This document shows, in pieces, positions 4,701 through 8,411 of a stretch of 8,411 nucleotides of DNA. This stretch comes from Oligoflexia bacterium (GTDB taxonomy: Bacteria > Bdellovibrionota > JAFGOL01), in assembly GCA_016926495.1 (NCBI GenBank), contig JAFGOL010000037.1, positions 1-8,411 of the forward strand. The letters are read 5' to 3'. Below the pieces are notes generated by a model. It was given only the letters and a program-made list of their open reading frames with translations. It did not search any database and had not been told where the DNA came from. The number at the start of each line of letters is the position of its first letter. Position 1 is the stretch's first letter. Made by a program: the position numbers and the translations under genes.

Positions 4701-7546
4701 GTACCGTCTGATACCCTGCTCAATGCGCCTTGCCAGAATTCTTTCGAAAAAAGACCCGGTTTGGATTCTTTCGCAGCTTCTCCGCCTGACGGCGCAGAGG
4801 CAGGCGCTCTTGGAGGAGTACTTTTTTCTGCAACTGCTTTTTCTGCAAGCAGTTGCGCCTTCCCGCCCGCTGGTTTTGACTTTTTGCCTTTAGGCGCCAT
4901 AAATGAGTTGAAATTAGCCTGAAAACCGCCTTCAACGGACGAATTCCTGCAGGCCCTGATAACATTATTATTCCATGTGTTGTCGCCCGTATCTACATTT
5001 GTGGCCAGGATATTTTTAGAACCGCTGTCATAACTGTAGCATGTGCATTTTTTCAGTTTTCCGTCGGCAACGCAGTTTGTATTATATTTACTTCCTATTT
5101 TGTCGATCAGGTCGTTAATCGAAATCCGATTTGCAATCTTATCACCTGTGTAATTCAGTAATTCCACGTAAGACTTAATGGCTTTTTGGTCCTTTATTAT
5201 GGTTTTATAACTCTTTTCTGTCTTATTACAGAGATTTTGGGCATACCTGATCCTGGGATTAGTCGAAACCGCTTCCCTGCAACTGGCTTTAACGACAGAC
5301 GGGACTTTTTTGCCCAATGAATTATCGTAGACCAGAAAATGAGACTTATCGTCACTATTGCTGGCCTTATGAAAACTGTTGTTTTCATCATAATAGTCAC
5401 AGTTACAATGATTTCCCTGAATTTTACATTTCTGTTTCGCCAGTTGTTTTTTGGTCAGCGGTTTTGATGCGGCCGCAGGCGCGCTGCCCCCTGAAACTTT
5501 CTGGGGAGTTTTCTCTTTTGGCATATCATCTTTGCCCCCGGCCGCCGGCTCACTCCCAAAGCCAACCATCGTTCTGCCCCATAGCCTCCGCGCAAGATCT
5601 TTTACGCGAGTCATTAATCCCTCAGCGGCAGGCGCCAATACAACTTTGTTTCCCGTTACCTTTTCCGTTGCTGTATTACACTTACTGCCATAATCAGCAC
5701 AAACCAGATCGCCGGGAGTACATGACACCTTGCATACTCCGCTGAGCATTGCTTGTCTGTAAGAATCCAATCGTTTTTTTTCATCTTTCGTTTTTTCCGC
5801 TTTTTTATATAAACCTGAAAATTCTCTTCTTTCCTGGAATAATTTAACCTCTTCACCGGCCTGCACACACATTTCGTCATTAGGGTTTTCCCTGCAATAG
5901 TCGCTGGTTGAAATAGCGTTGAAGGTAGCTATGGATCGAACATATGCTTTTCTCTGTTCTTTAAGTTCCGGATATTTGTCTCTGTTATTATATTCGGATG
6001 CTGACATAAACAGTCCCTGGATTCTTGTTTTTTCATCTACATTTTCATTACCGCCCGCAATTTTCTCAATATCTTTTTCTGCTGCTTCTGCCCTGAGCTT
6101 TTTCTCGTTTTTTTCCTGTCTTGCAAAATTAAGCTTTGCCTTGGGCAAACTGTTCCTTGCTTCGCTGCAATATCTTTTCAGATCTGATTTTTTGTATACG
6201 GATGTTGACGCATTTTTGCACGCTTCCGAGTTTATTATACTTTCATATTTTGCAACTGAATTCCTGAAATCACCGCTGTTATGATAGCTGTACGCATCCT
6301 TAAAATCTTTTTCAATCTGTTCAAATCTTCTTATCTCCTTCCCTTTGACAATTCCCCTTATTCTAAGGTCATTGGTAGCCGGCTTACTATAAAGGGCCGT
6401 ATTACTTTTCAGGTATACTTCGTTAATATCCAGAAAGGCTTTCAATTCTTCGTTCTTTTTCAAAGCTTCGTCGTACCTTTTCTGCTTTTCGAGCTTCTCT
6501 ATATCATTCTGCATTACAGACGCTATTTTCTCTTTTGTTTCGGTAATATTTTTCTTTCCCAATCTTAAAAATTTATCTGCTTCACCCGTCACGCTTACCT
6601 GTCTGCCATTCTCTTCCAGGCTGGTTGACTGAACATTAAATGTTTTTGCGATTTTTTTCGCCCATTCCGCTTTCTGCATCCCTTTTACATAATTTTCTAC
6701 CGCCTCATCATATTTTTTAATGGCCTCATCACTTTTACCCTTTTTAAAGGCTTTTTGGCCTTCTTTATAAGCTGCTTCAGCCAATCCAAAAAAATACTTG
6801 CGCTCCTTAAGCAATTGGCCCGGATGTTGATTTTTTGTTCCGCCCCCTTCAACTTTAACCTGTTTAAGCGTTTCATTCAGGGATGGTTGAAAAAGCAAGT
6901 CAAATTTGTAAGGTTCACCGGCATTATATACGGTTGTTTCAGGGTCTAAAAGATCTGAGACCCTGGTATCAGAAAACCGTTTGGGCATATTTTCGCAGGC
7001 CTGTTTTGCAATATCTCTCAATGTATTATCATTATTAAAATTCATCGAATTTGACTGGGTACTCTCAAATCCGATATCAAAGTTGAAGCATGTACACCTG
7101 TCATTACGAAACTCACATTTAACAATTGCCCTGGACTTTTTAATTTTATCAGGCTCATTGGCCCGTCTTCTCAGGTTCAATTGCCGTTCAAATGTATTCT
7201 GATAAACTTTATCGCTATAAGTTCCTGATAACAGCAGGTAGTCGTTAATATCATTGTATTTTTGAGTGGTTATGTCTTTGACCCTGGCCTTCAGCAAACT
7301 GTTAACTTCTCTTTCAAACTGCTGTTCATTGGGTTTATCGCCAAAATTAAAGCAAATCATTTCGATTTTTGTTCTGGTGTCTACCCCCAGGGCATCGTGA
7401 TCGTGCTTAAACTTAAATTCTCCTTTGGGACATACACACCTTGTTGAGCCATCAGGAAAAACCTTAACATCACAATCCCCGGCAGCATATAAACCGCCTG
7501 ATACAAGAAGCACAAATATGACAATGGTAAAATTAAAAATTCTCAT
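1760..7546 (-). CDS. Giant secreted cysteine-rich modular protein (1928 aa), unknown function
   Basis: I do not recognise a family. Starting at the ATG at 7546, the product has an N-terminal signal peptide (residues 1 to about 23, hydrophobic FNFTIVIFVLLVSGGLYA) and 40 cysteines after it. In order it shows: two four-Cys modules (C25-C65, C144-C184); a Lys/Glu-rich helical region with TPR-like motifs (about 249-610); a Cys cluster (C605, C609, C616, C623); a second pair of four-Cys modules (C707-C756, C825-C866); an Ala/Gly/Pro/Glu/Ser/Thr linker (about 885-1055); a globular-looking half with a C-W-KKC motif pair (C1130/C1138, C1178/C1187) and further cysteines up to C1514; a Gly/Arg-rich patch (1633-1650); a short Gly-rich hydrophobic stretch (1658-1676); four cysteines (C1697, C1725, C1742, C1760); and a Gly/Ser/Pro-rich tail ending STGRRR. 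There is no lipobox and no obvious catalytic motif. It is likely a disulfide-bonded envelope or surface scaffold (inference). It is the first gene of an operon with the 254-aa anchored protein. An in-frame TTG at 7606 is possible but less likely, because it would precede the signal peptide and lacks a ribosome site. Confidence 0.9.
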   Translation of the reverse strand: MRIFNFTIVIFVLLVSGGLYAAGDCDVKVFPDGSTRCVCPKGEFKFKHDHDALGVDTRTKIEMICFNFGDKPNEQQFEREVNSLLKARVKDITTQKYNDINDYLLLSGTYSDKVYQNTFERQLNLRRRANEPDKIKKSRAIVKCEFRNDRCTCFNFDIGFESTQSNSMNFNNDNTLRDIAKQACENMPKRFSDTRVSDLLDPETTVYNAGEPYKFDLLFQPSLNETLKQVKVEGGGTKNQHPGQLLKERKYFFGLAEAAYKEGQKAFKKGKSDEAIKKYDEAVENYVKGMQKAEWAKKIAKTFNVQSTSLEENGRQVSVTGEADKFLRLGKKNITETKEKIASVMQNDIEKLEKQKRYDEALKKNEELKAFLDINEVYLKSNTALYSKPATNDLRIRGIVKGKEIRRFEQIEKDFKDAYSYHNSGDFRNSVAKYESIINSEACKNASTSVYKKSDLKRYCSEARNSLPKAKLNFARQEKNEKKLRAEAAEKDIEKIAGGNENVDEKTRIQGLFMSASEYNNRDKYPELKEQRKAYVRSIATFNAISTSDYCRENPNDEMCVQAGEEVKLFQERREFSGLYKKAEKTKDEKKRLDSYRQAMLSGVCKVSCTPGDLVCADYGSKCNTATEKVTGNKVVLAPAAEGLMTRVKDLARRLWGRTMVGFGSEPAAGGKDDMPKEKTPQKVSGGSAPAAASKPLTKKQLAKQKCKIQGNHCNCDYYDENNSFHKASNSDDKSHFLVYDNSLGKKVPSVVKASCREAVSTNPRIRYAQNLCNKTEKSYKTIIKDQKAIKSYVELLNYTGDKIANRISINDLIDKIGSKYNTNCVADGKLKKCTCYSYDSGSKNILATNVDTGDNTWNNNVIRACRNSSVEGGFQANFNSFMAPKGKKSKPAGGKAQLLAEKAVAEKSTPPRAPASAPSGGEAAKESKPGLFSKEFWQGALSRVSDGTETGSNETEGVKAATENSEANASTKASVGGKARKGTPTGSRRLPSKEAEEFSKGRARIASSGPDVGHEAGVDATAPTAEAEGTEVQGAAAGPAVSPAGGEEPPAAESESWFGSFFGDYKKGYEQLQQKLSGKSGKLGDVAIDVDTSRYENVTVSPDKIRTCSNSEPVKREYIQLGGAGLDTCWKADEKKCESLYYYDGKLADQKRTNTDTVYEYFYLKYLREDKSLYRSCEWSTEAKKCKPIISCPYYFHSDGDTVMYGISSPETFKDQGRQQEIENNFREEVKYQGMLHAYITKKITGFDSNSEYNITSSLIPLEGSGDEYKWIKCLAQKVTPGDSLSFWVVSLGNLRFVYDDSHKGFIPVEQERIQSVSNFLDSVAVSKTAENLGQSPDQPENTAVCPGDRGRKTAYSAYQLVIHAALRTGLEGDFAVGNHDADNRTEWPGDMKKWQEGMLSCGPTFEQKVMGPLNREEENIKKALASLQGMYAKVADNIKLDDTPVNVKAAVDNVARLAMFYQDSAFLTPFMNTMYYKLFASMNANSAEGAMGTIIPKQYQDRIAEFCKKELCNKEDFIPINSQGYINYPFFAQKVDYTNNVSMPFYNPANSSYGYWIFRNENEVREIFKAQLVHEYTDAILSQAQYVGIVLNRYLADLQGLRKNIGLGGGRIDKKALKAAMKEDEGSSASGGRRSRRGGGRAGGGSTRKWTSDDSWKLGLLMGTGAIKGAEVGFKYKMMKDQLKWEKELANRRVCQDFEELKMMVPWVNADGTTEEISMYDKCMRNMMHLAEGQIRQDHCLEMWNAGLITRKADLRECYGLKAAEILRNPNPLGYTPEVASNSDQQTAARGAAEEPKSDDKKGAAAAGGAPSGGGVSGLSPSSGKDKNTRQRSWPIPTPSYSRSGGGYAPYAGRNNKAPVQAGNSASFDSKVQKSLKDMAAAKGGSLAFDEQLRVHRGLISSSSALQLSRKVPYLNKTDVSTGRRR
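1767..1772 (-). promoter_or_regulatory. Shine-Dalgarno inside the end of the giant gene
   Basis: AAGGAG lies 6 bases before the ATG at 1760 of the 254-aa gene. It is formed by the Gly-Arg-Arg codons GGA AGG AGA near the giant protein's C-terminus, immediately before the TAATG stop/start overlap. This arrangement favours translational coupling by terminating ribosomes. Confidence 0.85.
1937..2209 (-). other. Low-complexity Gly/Ala/Ser/Pro tail of the giant protein
   Basis: Residues about 1780-1870 are Gly/Ala/Ser/Pro/Lys-rich (GAAAAGGAPSGGGVSG, then SRSGGGYAPYAGRNN), with no cysteine. It follows the last Cys cluster (C1697-C1760) and precedes about 55 more ordinary residues. It is likely disordered and perhaps a contact or spacer region at the surface (inference). 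Confidence 0.7.
4382..4894 (-). other. Low-complexity Ala/Gly/Pro/Glu/Ser linker in the giant protein
   Basis: Residues about 885-1055 contain no cysteine and are dominated by A, G, E, S, T, P and K (for example TPPRAPASAPSGGEAAKESK). The DNA here is visibly richer in GC than the flanking coding sequence. It reads as a flexible, probably disordered linker joining the Cys-module/TPR half to the C-terminal half. Confidence 0.75.
4949..5428 (-). repeat. Paired four-Cys module, copy B (giant protein residues 707-866)
   Basis: Second copy of the paired unit. Module 3 has C707, C714, C716 and C756 (CNCDYYD, then VVKASC); module 4 has C825, C834, C836 and C866 (CTCYSYD, then VIRAC). First cysteines are 118 residues apart, against 119 in copy A. 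An extra cysteine, C773, lies between the modules. The linker SYVELLNYTGDKI corresponds to DYLLLSGTYSDKV of copy A. Sequence identity outside the cysteines is low, so the duplication is old. Confidence 0.75.
5717..6802 (-). other. TPR-like helical region of the giant protein
   Basis: Residues about 249-610 are rich in Lys, Glu and Ala with helix-turn-helix signatures. The clearest TPR-like unit is at about 257-290 (AEAAYKEGQKAFKKGKSDEA followed by IKKYDEAVENY). Weaker ones are at about 349-372 (EKQKRYDEALKKNEELKAF) and 413-440 (FKDAYSYHNSGDFRNSVAKY), and two degenerate helices follow near 515-545 and 575-600. Such repeats usually bind peptides or other proteins. The number of true repeats cannot be settled by eye. 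Confidence 0.6.
6995..7474 (-). repeat. Paired four-Cys module, copy A (giant protein residues 25-184)
   Basis: Protein-level repeat. Each module has the cysteine pattern C-x(6-11)-C-x-C, then 25-39 residues, then a fourth C preceded by a short hydrophobic/basic stretch. Module 1 uses C25, C37, C39 and C65; module 2 uses C144, C151, C153 and C184 (CTCFNF after the third Cys). First cysteines of the two modules are 119 residues apart. The linker between them (about residues 90-124) matches the linker of copy B in an IxDYLLL...Y(S/T)xDK(V/I) pattern, which shows that the whole pair was duplicated. The alignment is by eye. Confidence 0.75.
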
Positions 7547-7550
7547 TTTT

Positions 7551-7556
7551 ACCCCC
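7551..7556 (-). promoter_or_regulatory. Ribosome binding site of the giant gene (GGGGGT)
   Basis: GGGGGT can pair with CCUCCA of the 16S anti-Shine-Dalgarno using one G-U pair, and sits 4 bases (AAAA) before the ATG at 7546. It supports this start over the in-frame TTG at 7606, which would lie only some 9 bases after the predicted transcription start and has no such site. Confidence 0.65.
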
Positions 7557-7592
7557 AACGTACCGTACACATTCTCCACGCTGGTCACGTAA

Positions 7593-7644
7593 ATGCATAA
7601 ACGCAAAACAGCATTAATTTAATTATATCACAACTATGCATAAA
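7593..7644 (-). repeat. 9-bp direct repeat TTTATGCAT around P1
   Basis: TTTATGCAT occurs on the minus strand at 7644-7636, between the -35 and -10 of P1, and again at 7601-7593, about 15-23 bases after the expected start. The copies are 43 bases apart, close to four helical turns, and each contains the palindrome ATGCAT. A pair of operator sites for a repressor would look like this. That role is inferred from position only. Confidence 0.5.
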
Positions 7645-7651
7645 AAATCAA
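7622..7651 (-). promoter_or_regulatory. Sigma-70-type promoter P1 for the giant-protein operon
   Basis: The minus strand reads TTGATT (7651-7646), an 18-base spacer, then TATAAT (7627-7622), a perfect -10 box with a TGA extended -10 just before it. The expected start is near 7615, giving a leader of about 70 bases before the ATG at 7546. The region is AT-rich and lies directly upstream of the giant gene. Confidence 0.75.
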
Positions 7652-7681
7652 GTATTATTTAAATAAATTTTATATACTTGA
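7648..7681. repeat. AT-rich inverted repeat TCAAGTAT / ATACTTGA upstream of P1
   Basis: Perfect 8-bp arms at 7648-7655 and 7674-7681 flank 18 AT-only bases. One arm overlaps the -35 of P1. It could be a regulator site or a curved, UP-element-like sequence. It is not a terminator: the arms are AT-rich and no T-run follows either side. Confidence 0.6.
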
Positions 7682-7717
7682 AGCTTACGCATAGTACGTC
7701 TGCATTACTTATCGGAT

Positions 7718-7746
7718 ATTATATCAATATTATTGAATAAAATCAC
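7718..7746 (-). promoter_or_regulatory. Possible second promoter P2
   Basis: A second TGATATAAT, identical over nine bases to the extended -10 of P1, has its TATAAT at 7723-7718. Its -35 candidate, GTGATT at 7746-7741 with a 17-base spacer, matches the consensus poorly and overlaps the foot of the terminator hairpin. Extended -10 promoters can work with weak -35 boxes, so it is listed as possible. Confidence 0.4.
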
Positions 7747-7780
7747 CAGACTGGGCAGTCTTAAATTTGCTCCGTCTGGT
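7736..7780 (-). terminator. Rho-independent-type terminator after the VIT1 gene
   Basis: A hairpin with 7-bp arms ACCAGAC/GTCTGGT (7774-7780 with 7745-7751) is extended by a partly paired GAGCA/TGCCC inner stem. On the minus strand it begins 13 bases after the VIT1 stop and is followed by GATTTTATT. The arms are also followed by a T-rich stretch on the + strand, so it could act in both directions. It separates the transporter gene from the giant-protein operon. Confidence 0.6.
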
Positions 7781-7798
7781 TTTATATCTGGTTTTATA
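7775..7798. repeat. 12-bp tandem duplication at the VIT1 stop codon
   Basis: TCTGGTTTTATA occurs twice in direct succession (7775-7786 and 7787-7798, + strand). The second copy overlaps the transporter's TAA at 7794-7796, and the first supplies part of the terminator stem. It looks like a small slippage duplication that gives the terminator an alternative pairing arm. Confidence 0.8.
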
Positions 7799-8411
7799 TT
7801 TCCACACTAAAGATGTTTTTTACAATAAAACCTATTCCAAATGATATTACAGCTACCCCGATGCTTATGGCCACCATTTCAAGAAATCTGTGCTTAAAGG
7901 GCAGGCTCTTTGCCACTGATATATAAAATGTGAATACAAAAATTATGAGCACCACAAAAAACAGGGTAAAAAATAAAGCGACAAAAGGATTAGAAAAAAA
8001 CAAAAACGGGAATATCAATATAACAACCGTAAAAACATAAGCGATACCGGTGTATATTGAAGCACTAACAGCATTTTTTTCTGCACCTTCGGACTTTGTG
8101 GAAAGATATTCAGAAGCAGCCATTGACAACGAAGCAGCTATACCTGTAATAAGCCCTGTTGTGGCTATCAGTTTTGTATTCTGAAGTGCCAGAGTAAATC
8201 CGGCAAGCGCACCCGTAAGTTCAACAAGAGCATCGTTTAAACCAAGCACCATTGAACCCACATACCTTAGCCTTTCCTCGTCAAATGCCTCAAGCAGCAT
8301 GGCTTCGTGTTGATCCTCTTCCTCGGCAACGGATAGTAATTCGGGAAATCTGTCAGCTACGCTCCTGTAATTTTTCTGCGCACTCTCCTCACCCATTTCC
8401 ATAAGTTTTAC
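7794..8411 (-). CDS. Ferritin-like/VIT1 (CCC1-type) iron or manganese transporter (5' partial)
   Basis: The frame stays open to the right edge of the window (V-K-L precedes the ATG at 8402), so the N-terminus is missing and that ATG is probably internal. Visible residues 1-40, counted from this ATG, look like the last helices of a ferritin/rubrerythrin-like domain, with an E-x-x-H metal-ligand motif in AEEEDQHEAML. Residue 43 onward is the VIT1/CCC1 membrane domain: RYVGSMVLGLNDALVELTGA in the first segment, then the conserved SMAASEYLSTKSE after the second, and three more transmembrane segments (about 113-136, 139-162 and 172-196). Family members move Fe2+ or Mn2+ out of the cytosol; fused ferritin-like domains, as in MbfA-type proteins, are thought to capture the metal. 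The gene ends in TAA before a terminator hairpin and is probably transcribed separately from the giant-protein operon. Identification is firm; the metal is inferred. Confidence 0.93.
   Translation of the reverse strand, partial: VKLMEMGEESAQKNYRSVADRFPELLSVAEEEDQHEAMLLEAFDEERLRYVGSMVLGLNDALVELTGALAGFTLALQNTKLIATTGLITGIAASLSMAASEYLSTKSEGAEKNAVSASIYTGIAYVFTVVILIFPFLFFSNPFVALFFTLFFVVLIIFVFTFYISVAKSLPFKHRFLEMVAISIGVAVISFGIGFIVKNIFSVEI

Noticed and set aside
6995..7474. EGF-like domains, because of the C-x-C spacing
   Set aside because: Each unit has four cysteines, not six, and the long final spacing of 25-39 residues does not fit EGF.
7472..7486. Lipoprotein signal (AAGDC) at the N-terminus of the giant protein
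   Set aside because: The residue before the first Cys is Asp, so there is no lipobox; a type I signal peptide fits better.
7547..7606. Start of the giant gene at the in-frame TTG at 7606, adding 20 residues
   Set aside because: It would lie only about 9 bases from the predicted transcription start, lacks a ribosome site and would place 20 extra residues before a well-formed signal peptide that begins at the ATG at 7546.

Overview
The window comes from a bacterium with moderate GC by eye. A GAF/HD-GYP cyclic-di-GMP hydrolase argues for Bacteria. Secreted proteins with many cysteines and a C-terminally anchored partner suggest a diderm (Gram-negative-type) envelope with an oxidising periplasm or cell surface. 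I cannot place it in a phylum. The gene styles would fit a deltaproteobacterium-like lineage or a candidate phylum, but that is only an impression.

Layout. On the + strand, positions 1-911 hold the 3' part of a GAF plus HD-GYP signalling gene that runs off the left edge. Everything else is on the - strand, read from right to left: a 5'-truncated ferritin-like/VIT1 (CCC1-type) iron or manganese transporter (8411-7794), then a terminator hairpin and a 247-base AT-rich promoter region, then one giant gene (7546-1760, 1928 aa). The giant gene is followed by a gene for a 254-aa secreted, C-terminally anchored protein (1760-996) and, 8 bases after its stop, a tRNA-Thr(CGU) gene (987-916). The tRNA ends 4 bases from the stop codon of the convergent HD-GYP gene.

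The core of the window is the two-gene unit of giant protein plus small partner. The giant product has a signal peptide and 40 cysteines in the predicted mature part. It carries two copies of a paired four-cysteine module, with almost identical spacing of about 118-119 residues between the paired modules. A TPR-like helical region lies between the two copies, an Ala/Gly/Pro/Glu/Ser-rich linker follows, and then come a second cysteine-containing half, a Gly/Arg-rich patch, a four-cysteine C-terminal part and a low-complexity tail. The two genes overlap by one base (TAATG), and the last codons of the giant gene (Gly-Arg-Arg-Arg) form the Shine-Dalgarno sequence of the next gene. The products are therefore probably made together and may act in one envelope complex. 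I do not recognise a family for the giant protein. The small partner looks like a PsbP/DcrB-type alpha-beta domain followed by a transmembrane segment and six arginines.

The promoter region contains two good -10 elements of the extended type, an AT-rich inverted repeat beside the -35 of the nearer promoter, and a 9-bp direct repeat spaced about four helical turns apart. This suggests regulated expression of the giant-protein operon. The flanking HD-GYP and iron-transporter genes look like ordinary neighbours with no evident functional link.
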